Shown here: piece by piece, positions 9,083 through 18,529 of the stretch
Layout of the letters: the number at the start of each line of letters is the position of its first letter
Position numbering within the stretch: position 1 is the stretch's first letter
NCBI GenBank assembly: GCA_947179325.1
Contig: CAMXAU010000001.1
Location: 124,001 to 188,000, forward strand
Direction: 5' to 3'
From: an uncultured Bacteroidales bacterium
GTDB taxonomy: Bacteria > Bacteroidota > Bacteroidia > Bacteroidales > UBA932
DNA length: 64,000 nt
The notes under the pieces: generated by a model
What the model was told of the DNA's origin: nothing
Databases searched by the model: none
What the model saw: the letters and a program-made list of their open reading frames with translations, nothing else
Translations under genes and position numbers: made by a program

Positions 9083-11143
9083 ATGAAAAGATATCTATAC
9101 GCGACAGGAGTTCTGATGGCCGTTGCTGCCGTATCGTGCTCCGTAGACGAGAACAAGCTTGAACAGCCCCAGGCACTGAATGGCGGCTTCAGGCTCCAGC
9201 TGGCTGGAGAGGCATTCACCGGGACAAAGGTCTCTATCGGTGAAAAGGACGGAAACACATATCCTCTCCTGTGGGGTGCCGGGGACGTGATCTCCATATC
9301 TTCAAGGGATACATCTGCCGCAGGCGCGGTCATAGACGAACGGGCGGAGCTGTTTGAAGAATCCGCCGGCCTGTCAAATGGAATTTTCCAGACATACAAT
9401 GATGTCGGGACAGTACGTACAGAAGATATTGTAATTGTATATCCGGGAACCTCTGTTACATACGGTGCAGGAGAAATCAAGAGGAACATCCCTGAGTATC
9501 AGGAGCAGCGCTCTTCCGGATCAAGTGTGCATGTCGGCAACTATGCCCTTGCGTATGCCGAGGCCACCCTTGAGGCAGGCCAGAAGGAAGATGTCAGGTT
9601 CACCCTGTCGCAGAAGACTGCCTTCGTGAAGCTTGTGCTGTCCACTTCTGAATATGCAGACCTCAATCTTGTAGGGGCAACTCTATATTCCCCAGGCAGC
9701 CAGCTTTCCGGAGACGTAGTCTATAATATTGACACGAAATCGATGTCCGTTAGTTCACCTAAAGAGAGCGTAGGGGCGAGATTCCGTTCTCCGTCGCAGT
9801 TCAGCGGGACGAAGGAACTCTATTTCACTGCAGTCCCTTGCGACCTTACAGGCAGGGAGACATATGTTGTAGTCACCATGTCAGACGACACGAAGACAGT
9901 CACGATACCGGCAAAGGTCACAGGCGGAAAGCTCCAGGAAAGCTGTCTCACAGTGATAGCAGTGAGCGATATCACCGCCTCCACAAACAGCTGCAGGTGG
10001 TTTGAGCCTGTTGAGACAAGATATATCGCCAATTACGGGGCAGGCTGGTCATACGGCGAATCCAACACTTATCTCTTCACAGAGGGAAGCGAGGCGAAAA
10101 CTGTGGACTTCAAGGCAAGGGGAAGCTTCATCGGTGCAAAGGAGCCTAAGAAGATAAAGCTTTTCTATGCCTGTGACATGAATGCATCCAACAGGACAAA
10201 TGTGTCGATTAACGGGACTGTGGCGCACGACGGCTCTGACTATGTGGCATTTGACCTCGACGACAATTATTCCGCTTCAATCAAGGCAGGAAAGGCAGGA
10301 AGCTACGGCGGATATATGGCGGCCGTGCTGGTGCTTGACGCCGATGGCCAGACGATATGGGGGACAAACCTCTGGTACACTACGGAGATCAACGAACTTC
10401 AGTACAGGAACGGCATCGTGGTGGACAGGAATCTCGGTTCCGGCTACACCGGAGACTTCAACAACTGGTGGGCAAACGGAAGCCATTTCCAGTGGGGAAG
10501 ACCTTTCGCTTTCGGATGGGCTGCGGCAACAAGGACTACTGCAAAATGCAGTGATGTTACATCTCTGGCCGTATCTGCTGAACATCCATGGTGCTTCTAT
10601 TACTACAACGGTGTAACCCCAACCATAAGTGACTGGTACTATGGAGAAGACCCGGCATCACGCTCCGGGCGTATAGATGACCTCTGGGGCAATCCAAACA
10701 TGACGACAGACAAGAATTGCGGGACTGCGGGTACAAAATCAATCTATGACCCGTGTCCGAAGGGATATATGGTAGTCTCCCCGGCTATCCTTGACGAGGT
10801 GGAGAGCAATTTCGAGATCGGCTCAGTCATGAACGGAAGCACAGAATACCGCTATGTAAGATATTGCTATGACGGGACAAACTATGACAGCTGGGCATTC
10901 GCACGCTACCGCAACGGCGCAGATGCCGGAGGCCCTGCGTCAAACAACATAAGGATTGCAGCATATTGGTCAAACTCCACAGAATGCAGCTACGAAGGCT
11001 CTTCAAAGAATGCCCGCTGCATGTTCTTCGATGCCGGCAACCCTGACGGAGGAATCGGGAATATCACCGAACCTCTGAAATACAGCAACGGACGTTCTGC
11101 CGGCTTTTCTGTCCGCTGTATGAAGGATAATGAAAACAGGTAG
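9083..11143 (+). CDS. surface lipoprotein: fimbrillin-like N-terminus plus FISUMP-type C-terminal domain
   Basis: After a lipoprotein signal (VAAVSCSVDEN) comes a fimbrillin-like region (GGFRLQLAGEAFTGTKVSI and WGAGDVISIS) covering about residues 35-300. The last roughly 240 residues, from VVDRNLGSGYTGDFNNWW through DPCPKGYMVV to the end GRSAGFSVRCMKD, match the Fibrobacter succinogenes major paralogous (FISUMP) domain pattern. Known proteins of this build are surface-exposed; as the last structural gene of the locus it is probably its surface glycan-binding protein. A terminator hairpin follows, closing the operon. Confidence 0.75.
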   Translation: MKRYLYATGVLMAVAAVSCSVDENKLEQPQALNGGFRLQLAGEAFTGTKVSIGEKDGNTYPLLWGAGDVISISSRDTSAAGAVIDERAELFEESAGLSNGIFQTYNDVGTVRTEDIVIVYPGTSVTYGAGEIKRNIPEYQEQRSSGSSVHVGNYALAYAEATLEAGQKEDVRFTLSQKTAFVKLVLSTSEYADLNLVGATLYSPGSQLSGDVVYNIDTKSMSVSSPKESVGARFRSPSQFSGTKELYFTAVPCDLTGRETYVVVTMSDDTKTVTIPAKVTGGKLQESCLTVIAVSDITASTNSCRWFEPVETRYIANYGAGWSYGESNTYLFTEGSEAKTVDFKARGSFIGAKEPKKIKLFYACDMNASNRTNVSINGTVAHDGSDYVAFDLDDNYSASIKAGKAGSYGGYMAAVLVLDADGQTIWGTNLWYTTEINELQYRNGIVVDRNLGSGYTGDFNNWWANGSHFQWGRPFAFGWAAATRTTAKCSDVTSLAVSAEHPWCFYYYNGVTPTISDWYYGEDPASRSGRIDDLWGNPNMTTDKNCGTAGTKSIYDPCPKGYMVVSPAILDEVESNFEIGSVMNGSTEYRYVRYCYDGTNYDSWAFARYRNGADAGGPASNNIRIAAYWSNSTECSYEGSSKNARCMFFDAGNPDGGIGNITEPLKYSNGRSAGFSVRCMKDNENR

Positions 11144-11169
11144 AAGGCAGTACCTGGACATTTAGGCAG

Positions 11170-11202
11170 GGGAGGGTGCAGCCGGTGCGCATCCTCCCTT
11201 TT
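11170..11202 (+). terminator. intrinsic terminator closing the SusCD operon
   Basis: GGGAGGGTGC (11170-11179) pairs with GCATCCTCCC (11189-11198), followed by TTTT. It lies 27 bases after the last lipoprotein gene and before the HTCS gene, so the regulator is a separate transcript. Confidence 0.75.
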
Positions 11203-11293
11203 CCATAACAGCCCCGGTGCAGATACTCCTCTGTTGCGGTTCTTCTCCAGATTTCATATTTTTATATTCAGAACACTTGACTTGAGATATCAG

Positions 11294-14200
11294 ATGATAC
11301 TGCCTATAAAAAGAATTGCAGGCATAGCGGCAGCCTTTCTGCTGACAATGCCATCATTGCCTGCGAAGAACAATACCTGGCGCCGCCATGATGTCCGCAG
11401 CGGGTTGTCCGACAGCAGTGTAAAGGACATCTGCCAGGACAGCAGGGGATATATGTATTTTGCCACAAAAGACGGCCTTAACAGGTTTAACGGATATGAT
11501 TTCCAGGTATTCGGCTCCTCATCTACAGGGCAGACACACAATGTGGAGGCTGTATGTCCCCATCATGACGGCATAAGGATATGGATGGCGACGACGCACG
11601 GGCTTTGCCTTTTCGATCCGCGGACAGAGCAGATTGCCCCGATGGACATGACAGGAAAAGGCCAGGACGCCAATCCGAACTGCATGTATCTGCAATATGA
11701 CTGCAGGGGAGACCTGTGGATAGCATCCATGGACGGTGTCTTCAGATACAACTGTGAATCAGGGGAGTTCCGCCATTATGCCATACCTGCTGCAGACCGT
11801 ACTGTAAGGGTAGTGTTTGAAGATGTCTCTTACAATATATGGGCAGGCACAACGGAAGGTCTTTCCCGCTACAGCGAACAGCTTGATGCCTTTGAGGCAC
11901 CCTCCGGAATGTACCCGGAAGGCTCTGCCATAGGTGACAATGAGATAACAGCCGTATGTCTCTCCTCCGGCAGCACTGTCCTGCTCGGGACGCAGAACGG
12001 TGATTTTGCAGCGTTTGACACATCCACGGGAGAATACCGTATCTATCCCCCCGTATCCTCATCGGGTGAACATTATAACATATCCAGGATACATTCAATA
12101 TATCTGTACTCGAATACTGACTGCTATGTAGGCTCGGACAGCGGGCTTTTCTACCTTGACTGCCGTACAGGCCTGTGGAGCCGCTCAGATGACGAACTCT
12201 CCAATGAAAGCGTCTACAAGTTCTTCCGCGACAGGGAAGGCAGCCTGTGGATAGGGACATACTTCCTCGGGGTCTGCTATATGTCCGAAAAGCAGAACGA
12301 GATAGAATGGTATTACGACAATGGGCAGAAAGGCTCTCTCAATGGATGTGCTGTCAGCCAGTTCTGCGAAGATGCGGACGGCAACCTATGGATTGCCACG
12401 GAAAACGGAGGGCTTAATTTCCTGGACATGGGGACAGGCAGGCTCAAGGACTTGTCCTCGAAAAGCCATTATAATCTCCATGCCCTCTGCCTTGAGGGGA
12501 ATTCTCTGTGGATAGGAACATTCTCATGCGGCCTTGATTGCATGGACTTGTCTACAGGGATGGTAAGACGCTATAAGAACATACCGTCGGATACCCTGTC
12601 CATCTGCAGCGACTATGTCTATTCAATCTACAGGCATGATGACCGCTATCTGTATATCGGCACTCTCAACGGACTGTGCATATTTGACAAGGTCACGGAG
12701 AAATTCAGGAAAGTCAGCGAGATCGGCAACCGCTTCATCAATGACATTGTCTCGGATTCAGACGGCAATATCTGGCTGGCGGACAAGAATGCAGGTATCT
12801 GGAAAAGATCATCTGCAGACGGCACATGGAAGAATTACCGCCATGACGACAAAGATTCCTTCTCGCCAGTAGGAGACCGCATTACAAGGGTCTACGTCGA
12901 CAGCCGCGGAAGTGTCTGGTTCTGTGAGGAAGGCAACGGTATATGCCGTTATCTCCCTGAACTTGATGCATTCGAGAATTTTACCTCAGAGGACAATCTT
13001 CCGAGCAGCATCTACTATGGCATCCTTGAAGATGACACAGGATACTACTGGATATCCTCCAACTCTGGACTTATAAGATATAATCCTGCCCTCAAGACAA
13101 GCATAAGATACACGGCAGAAGACGGTCTGCAGAGCAACCAGTTCAATTTCAGGTCTTCCCACAAGAGCCGGAACGGAATGATGTTCTTCGGCGGAATAAA
13201 CGGCTTCAACTGCTTCTTTCCGTTCAACCTTTCTGTGAACATGGTAAGGCCTGTTACTGTAATTTCATCAGTGAACATATACGGTTCAGGCTCATCGCAG
13301 GAAAGCAGCAACAGCAGGACCATCCCGGACGGAGGCATCACCCTCGACCACAGGACAGTCACATTTGACATAAATTTCGAAAGCCTCAGCTTTGTCGCCC
13401 CGGGGCAGAACAGGTATCAATGGACCATGAAAGGGGCATACAGCGACTGGATAACCACAGACCAGCATTCAGTGTCATTCATGAAGCTGCCTCCAGGGAA
13501 CTACACTTTCCTTGTCCGTGGAGGAAATAATGACGGATACTGGAGCGAAAGGCCGGCAAGCCTTTCCATACGCATCCTGCCGCATCCTCTGCTTGGCAGG
13601 GCCGCCATTTCAATATACATAGCCATAGCCCTTGCCATATTGTGCCTGATAGGCCGCATTGTCATGAATATCCAGAAAAAGAGGAAACAGCAGGAACTGA
13701 TCTGTGCAAAGATGACATTCTTCACCCAGGTCGCACATGAAATCAAGACTCCGGTCTCCCTCATCAAAGCCCCCCTGGAGAAGATAATCGCCAACGGCAG
13801 ATGGGACAGCGACACTGAATCCAATCTTGAGATAATGAAAAAGAATGTAGACCGTCTTCAGAAACTCATCCGCCAGCTCCTTGATTTCCGTAAAATCGAC
13901 AAGAACGGATACACACTGTCCCTTGACAGGACCGACATGTCGCAGATGCTCACTGACATTGTAGAACGTTTCAGACCATCAAATACGCAGATTGACGTCC
14001 GCCTGGAGCTTCCTGGAGAGAAGGTCCTTTGCTACATAGACAGTGAAGCGATGACAAAGGTTGTGAGCAATCTCCTTACAAATGCCTTCAAATATGCAAG
14101 AGAGAGCATTTCCGTTTCCCTGGAGACCGTTTCGGACAGGATTGTGATCATTGTAAAGGACGATGGGCAGGGCATACCTTCCGGAATGGAGGAAAGGGTG

Positions 14201-15208
14201 TTCGAACCGTTCTACCAGGCTGACCCGTATTCCGGGAACGGCTTCGGTATCGGGCTTAGCCTGGTAAAGCTGCTTGTCGAGAAGCATGGAGGAAAGGTGA
14301 GTGCCGGCCACGAAAAGGAGGGAGGATGCAAGATCATCGTTGACATACCTTATATATCAAGCCTTAAAGTGTCGCCGGAGACAGAAGAGCCTGCAGATCC
14401 GGCTGCGGAAGTGCAGGCCTCTCCGGAGGAAAGGCTCTCCACAGAGGCCGGCCCATCGCTGAAATCAAGCATTCTTATAGTCGAGGATAACCAGGATATG
14501 CTCCAGTTCCTTTCAGAGAATTTCGCTCCGGTTTACAAGGTCTATACGGCCACAGACGGGGAAGCCGCCATGGCTGTGCTGGGCAGATATTCGTGCGACC
14601 TTATAATAAGCGACATCATGATGCCAGGGCTTGACGGTTTCGGGCTTCTGAAGAAAGTAAGGGAAGATGACCTGCTGAAGCGCATCCCTATTGTTCTTCT
14701 CTCAGCCCATGACACAGTGGATTCCAAGATAACAGGCCTGGAATATGGAGCAGATGCCTTTATTGAAAAGCCATTCTCGATAGATCATGTCAAGGCCACA
14801 GTAAGGAGCCTCATAGACAACAGAAGAATACTCTTTGATCACTTTGCCAAGTATCCGAATCTCTTCCATGAGACAGACGGCATGGATGAGCAGGACCGTA
14901 AATGGCTTGAAAAGGTAAACGGGATAATAAAGCTGAACATTGCAAATGACAAGTTCTCCGTGGATGTCCTTGCTGGTGAAATGGCAATATGCCGCTCTAA
15001 TCTGCAGAAGAAGCTAAAGTCCTTGACTGGAACTTCACCTAATGACTATATCAGGTCCGTAAAGCTCAAGCTGGCGGCGCACCTGCTGAAAGAAGGCAGA
15101 TACAAGATCAATGAGGTCTGCTATATCTGCGGCTTCAACAATGCATCCTACTTCACCAAATGCTTCTACCGGCAGTTCGGCATGCTTCCGAAAGACTATG
15201 CCAAATAA
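11294..15208 (+). CDS. hybrid two-component system regulator (HTCS)
   Basis: One polypeptide senses a periplasmic oligosaccharide and activates the neighbouring locus. In order: signal peptide, two seven-bladed propeller domains of reg_prop repeats (about residues 30-680, many WIGT/WIAT strands), a Y_Y_Y domain (about 690-775), a transmembrane helix, HisKA with the phospho-acceptor His815 in QVAHEIKTPVS, HATPase_c (NLLTNAFKYA, then GFGIGLSLVKLL), a receiver with Asp1107 in DIIMMPG-type context (SDIMMPGLDGF), and a C-terminal AraC-type HTH (CYICGFNNASYFTKCF). The ATG at 11294 starts the hydrophobic signal; the 20-residue upstream extension is not needed. About 1300 residues is normal for HTCS. 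Confidence 0.95.
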   Translation: MILPIKRIAGIAAAFLLTMPSLPAKNNTWRRHDVRSGLSDSSVKDICQDSRGYMYFATKDGLNRFNGYDFQVFGSSSTGQTHNVEAVCPHHDGIRIWMATTHGLCLFDPRTEQIAPMDMTGKGQDANPNCMYLQYDCRGDLWIASMDGVFRYNCESGEFRHYAIPAADRTVRVVFEDVSYNIWAGTTEGLSRYSEQLDAFEAPSGMYPEGSAIGDNEITAVCLSSGSTVLLGTQNGDFAAFDTSTGEYRIYPPVSSSGEHYNISRIHSIYLYSNTDCYVGSDSGLFYLDCRTGLWSRSDDELSNESVYKFFRDREGSLWIGTYFLGVCYMSEKQNEIEWYYDNGQKGSLNGCAVSQFCEDADGNLWIATENGGLNFLDMGTGRLKDLSSKSHYNLHALCLEGNSLWIGTFSCGLDCMDLSTGMVRRYKNIPSDTLSICSDYVYSIYRHDDRYLYIGTLNGLCIFDKVTEKFRKVSEIGNRFINDIVSDSDGNIWLADKNAGIWKRSSADGTWKNYRHDDKDSFSPVGDRITRVYVDSRGSVWFCEEGNGICRYLPELDAFENFTSEDNLPSSIYYGILEDDTGYYWISSNSGLIRYNPALKTSIRYTAEDGLQSNQFNFRSSHKSRNGMMFFGGINGFNCFFPFNLSVNMVRPVTVISSVNIYGSGSSQESSNSRTIPDGGITLDHRTVTFDINFESLSFVAPGQNRYQWTMKGAYSDWITTDQHSVSFMKLPPGNYTFLVRGGNNDGYWSERPASLSIRILPHPLLGRAAISIYIAIALAILCLIGRIVMNIQKKRKQQELICAKMTFFTQVAHEIKTPVSLIKAPLEKIIANGRWDSDTESNLEIMKKNVDRLQKLIRQLLDFRKIDKNGYTLSLDRTDMSQMLTDIVERFRPSNTQIDVRLELPGEKVLCYIDSEAMTKVVSNLLTNAFKYARESISVSLETVSDRIVIIVKDDGQGIPSGMEERVFEPFYQADPYSGNGFGIGLSLVKLLVEKHGGKVSAGHEKEGGCKIIVDIPYISSLKVSPETEEPADPAAEVQASPEERLSTEAGPSLKSSILIVEDNQDMLQFLSENFAPVYKVYTATDGEAAMAVLGRYSCDLIISDIMMPGLDGFGLLKKVREDDLLKRIPIVLLSAHDTVDSKITGLEYGADAFIEKPFSIDHVKATVRSLIDNRRILFDHFAKYPNLFHETDGMDEQDRKWLEKVNGIIKLNIANDKFSVDVLAGEMAICRSNLQKKLKSLTGTSPNDYIRSVKLKLAAHLLKEGRYKINEVCYICGFNNASYFTKCFYRQFGMLPKDYAK

Positions 15209-15265
15209 TCCGTATGCAGTGCGTCATTACACTGCCACGACAGGTCCGGTGATGTATTAAATAGA

Positions 15266-15296
15266 ACAGGGATGGCTGTTTTTCAGCCACCCCTGT
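15266..15296 (-). terminator. terminator of secDF
   Basis: Arms of 13 bases (15266-15278 and 15284-15296) enclose a 5-base loop. On the minus strand the single imperfection becomes a G-U pair and a T-rich stretch follows, so the hairpin suits secDF; it may also stop transcription from the HTCS gene arriving on the plus strand. Confidence 0.7.
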
Positions 15297-15320
15297 CCGG
15301 AAATCAAACTATTAAAAAGT

Positions 15321-18300
15321 CTACTTCTTTGCCTTTACAGCCTCGCTTTTCTTTCCACGGAGCATTGTCACGTCATACATGATTGGTGTTCCGATGAAGA
15401 TAGAAGCGTAAGTACCGATTACAATACCGATGATAAGCGCTACTGCAAGACCCCTGATTACCTCTCCACCGAAGATTGCTATTGCAAGCATAACCACGAG
15501 TGTTGTGAGTGAGGTGTTCATTGTACGTGTCAGGGTGCTGTTGAGGGCGGCATTCACATTGGTCTTCAGCTCTGCCTTAGGGTGCAGACCCTTATACTCA
15601 CGGATCCTGTCGAAGATAACCACGTTATCGTTGATTGCATATCCGATGATAGTCAGCACAGCGGCAATGAATGTCTGGTCTACGTCAAGGCTGAATGGAA
15701 GGATTCCTGAGAAGAACGAGAAGAAGCCGATCACGATGATTGCAGTATGTGCAAGTGAAGCGACACCTCCAAGTCCCCAAGTCCAGTTCTTGAACCTGAA
15801 CGCGATATATGCGAAGATTACAAACAATGCTATGATAACGGCAATGACTGCATCCCTCTTAATGTCATTTGCGATTGTAGGACCAACCTTGTCCGAGCTT
15901 ATGATACCGTTAGGGTTGTCAAGTGTAGAACGGAAGTCATTGATAGTGATCTTCTCTACAAAGAAGCCCTTAAGTGCGCTGTAGAGGATTTCCTCAACCT
16001 CTTCGTCAACAGATGATGACTCCTGTGCAACCTTATAGGTAGTTGTGATCTTCATCTGGCTTTCTCCACCGAACTGCTTAACCTCTGCTGCTGCATTGTC
16101 TACACCGTTTTCTGCTGCGGCTGCATCGAATGCGCTTGAAACTGCTGCACGGATCTCCTCAGCCTGTACTGGCTTGTCAAACCTTACAACGAAAGTACGT
16201 CCACCTGTGAAGTCTACACCATATGTAAATCCTTTGAAGCATATAGAGCAGATTGAAGCCACGATAAGGACGCCTGAAATGATGTATGTGATCTTTCTCT
16301 TGGCAAGGAAGTCAACCTTTGTGTTCTGCAGGAAGTTCCTTGTAAGCTTGTTGTCAAAAGCGATGCTCTTTCCTTTTGCAATCCTGTCATCGAAGATGAT
16401 CCTTGTGATGAAGATTGATGTAAGGACAGAGGTTATGATACCGATGATCAAGGTTGTTGCGAATCCCTGTACAGGACCGGAGCCGAACACGAAGAGAACA
16501 AAACCGGTAAGGGCTGTGGTGATCTGTCCGTCGATGATTGCAGAATACGCATTTGAATAACCGTCAGCGATTGCCTTGCCAAGGCCTTTGCCTGCACGCA
16601 GCTCCTCCTTGATACGTTCATAGATGATGACATTGGCATCCACTGCCATACCGAGGGTCAATACGAGACCTGCGATACCAGGAAGTGTGAGGACTGCCCC
16701 GAATGATACCAGCGCACCGAAAAGTATAAGCACATTGCAGAGAAGAGCGATGTCCGCAACAAGTCCTGCTCCCTGATAGAAGAGAACCATGTAGATGAGG
16801 ACAAGGCAGAATGCAATGATGAATGAGATGAGACCTGCATTGATTGACTCTGCTCCGAGTGAAGGTCCTACAACCTGCTCCTGTACGATTGTTGCAGGTG
16901 CAGGGAGCTTACCTGACTTAAGCACGTTTGCAAGGTCCTCTGCCTCATCAAGGTCGAAGTTACCGGTAATCTGTGAGCTTCCACCTGAGATTTCAGAGTT
17001 TACTGTAGGATAAGAATATATCATTCCGTCAAGGACGATGGCTATCTGCCTTCCGATATTGTCCTTGGTCATCCTTGCCCAGATGTTTGCACCCTCGGCA
17101 TTCATTGTCATTGAAACCTCAGGGTTTCCTCCCTTGTTGCCGTACTGTACACGTGCATCTGTAACAACACCTCCGTCAAGAGGGGCCTTGCCGTCACGTG
17201 ATGTTGACTTGATGGCAACGAGCTCATATGTGTTGCCGCCCGGGATGTATGCCGATGGCTTCACTGTCCACATCGCCTTGAATTCAGCAGGGAAGATAGA
17301 CTCGATCTGAGGTGTCCTGAGCCATTTGTTGATCTTTGCGGTATCAGCGTAGTTTGCATATCCTATGCATGCCCCGTTTGCAATCCTTCCGTTGTAGATC
17401 GCAGGCTGGAGAGCAGCGAAGAGAGGATTTGCCTTCCTGAATGCATTGTCATTGGCTGCATCCTCCTGGCTGAGGATCTCCTGGTCAAGGATGCTGTCAG
17501 CAGATTCTGCAGCTTCAGCCTGCTCCTCTTCATCATCTGCAAGCAGAAGTGCAAGTGTGGAGTTAGCCTCTTCAAGGAACGGGAATATCTCGCTGTTGTC
17601 ATATGTTGCCCAGAACTCGAGGGAAGCTGTTCCCTGGAGGAGTTTCCTGACACGCTCAGGCTCCTTCACACCCGGAAGCTCGACAAGGATCCTTCCGCTG
17701 TTTCCGATCTGCTGTATGCTCGGCTGTGTCACACCGAAGCGGTCGATACGGTTCCTCAGGACATTGAATGAGTTCGAGATTGCGCTCTCTGCCTCTTTCC
17801 TGATGACATCTATTACCTGTGCATCAGTTGACTGGGCGTTGATCTTGCTGCTCATCTCGTATGTACCGAAAATCTGTGCAAGAGGAATTCCGCCTCCGAC
17901 TTCGCCCCATGCCTCCTTGAAGAGGGTGATGAAGTCAGCCCTTGAATTCACGCTGCGCTCCTTTGCCAGGGCGATAGCCTTTGTGAACTCAGGTGTCTGG
18001 TTGTTGTCCGACAGAGCCTTTACGAGATCCTCAAGCTGAACCTGGAGCATTACGTTCATACCTCCCTTAAGGTCAAGTCCGAGGTTGATTTCCTTTTCTT
18101 TTACTCCCTTGTAGGTGTAGCCGAAATAGACTTTCTCCGATGAGATGGAATCAAGATACCATCTGTTGCTTTCCTTTCTGATGGAGTCAAGGCAGAAAGC
18201 CTTGTCTGCATCGGCCACTTTAGTGAATGCAGCTGAATTAGTGTAGGCCTCTACTGCATTCCTGGCATATTTCTCCGCCTTGTTCTCCTGTATCTTGGTC

Positions 18301-18380
18301 ACAAGTGTGAAAGAAAGCTGCCATAGACATGCGATGGCTACAACAATTGCCACAAATCTGATTGCACCTTTACTTTGCAT
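15321..18380 (-). CDS. secDF: protein translocase subunit SecDF (fused SecD-SecF)
   Basis: SecDF uses the proton motive force to help pull preproteins through SecYEG. The N-terminal half is SecD (NLGLDLKGGMNVMLQV at about residues 100-115, periplasmic P1 domain, then GLVLTLGMAVDANVIIYERIKE), and the C-terminal half is SecF (FTGGRTFVVRF, then LTIIGYAINDNVVIFDRIRE). Twelve transmembrane segments are expected. About 1000 residues in one chain is the usual Bacteroidota form. An Asp/Glu-rich insertion (LLADDEEEQAEAAESADS) lies in the P1 region. It stands alone between its terminator and a divergent gene. Confidence 0.96.
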   Translation of the reverse strand: MQSKGAIRFVAIVVAIACLWQLSFTLVTKIQENKAEKYARNAVEAYTNSAAFTKVADADKAFCLDSIRKESNRWYLDSISSEKVYFGYTYKGVKEKEINLGLDLKGGMNVMLQVQLEDLVKALSDNNQTPEFTKAIALAKERSVNSRADFITLFKEAWGEVGGGIPLAQIFGTYEMSSKINAQSTDAQVIDVIRKEAESAISNSFNVLRNRIDRFGVTQPSIQQIGNSGRILVELPGVKEPERVRKLLQGTASLEFWATYDNSEIFPFLEEANSTLALLLADDEEEQAEAAESADSILDQEILSQEDAANDNAFRKANPLFAALQPAIYNGRIANGACIGYANYADTAKINKWLRTPQIESIFPAEFKAMWTVKPSAYIPGGNTYELVAIKSTSRDGKAPLDGGVVTDARVQYGNKGGNPEVSMTMNAEGANIWARMTKDNIGRQIAIVLDGMIYSYPTVNSEISGGSSQITGNFDLDEAEDLANVLKSGKLPAPATIVQEQVVGPSLGAESINAGLISFIIAFCLVLIYMVLFYQGAGLVADIALLCNVLILFGALVSFGAVLTLPGIAGLVLTLGMAVDANVIIYERIKEELRAGKGLGKAIADGYSNAYSAIIDGQITTALTGFVLFVFGSGPVQGFATTLIIGIITSVLTSIFITRIIFDDRIAKGKSIAFDNKLTRNFLQNTKVDFLAKRKITYIISGVLIVASICSICFKGFTYGVDFTGGRTFVVRFDKPVQAEEIRAAVSSAFDAAAAENGVDNAAAEVKQFGGESQMKITTTYKVAQESSSVDEEVEEILYSALKGFFVEKITINDFRSTLDNPNGIISSDKVGPTIANDIKRDAVIAVIIALFVIFAYIAFRFKNWTWGLGGVASLAHTAIIVIGFFSFFSGILPFSLDVDQTFIAAVLTIIGYAINDNVVIFDRIREYKGLHPKAELKTNVNAALNSTLTRTMNTSLTTLVVMLAIAIFGGEVIRGLAVALIIGIVIGTYASIFIGTPIMYDVTMLRGKKSEAVKAKK

Positions 18381-18486
18381 AGTAGTTTATTGTTAATTTA
18401 TAAATTTATTGTCAACATTATGGCGGCTTTCTGCTCCAAAAAATGCCACCAACCGCAAATAGGGCACAAATTTACTATTTTTTTTA

Positions 18487-18494
18487 TATTTTTG
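18487..18494 (+). promoter_or_regulatory. -7 box for the PD40/SPOR gene
   Basis: TATTTTTG matches TAnnTTTG and is 35 bases upstream of the ATG at 18530 in an AT-rich divergent intergenic region shared with secDF. No clear -33 element was seen. Confidence 0.4.
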
Positions 18495-18529
18495 TACCCC
18501 CTTAACAGAAAGTATTAACAAAACTTGTG

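Noticed and set aside
15430..17310. Several long plus-strand frames opposite secDF
   Set aside because: They are antisense to a clear secDF gene, and their Ser/Ile/Met-rich translations match no family.
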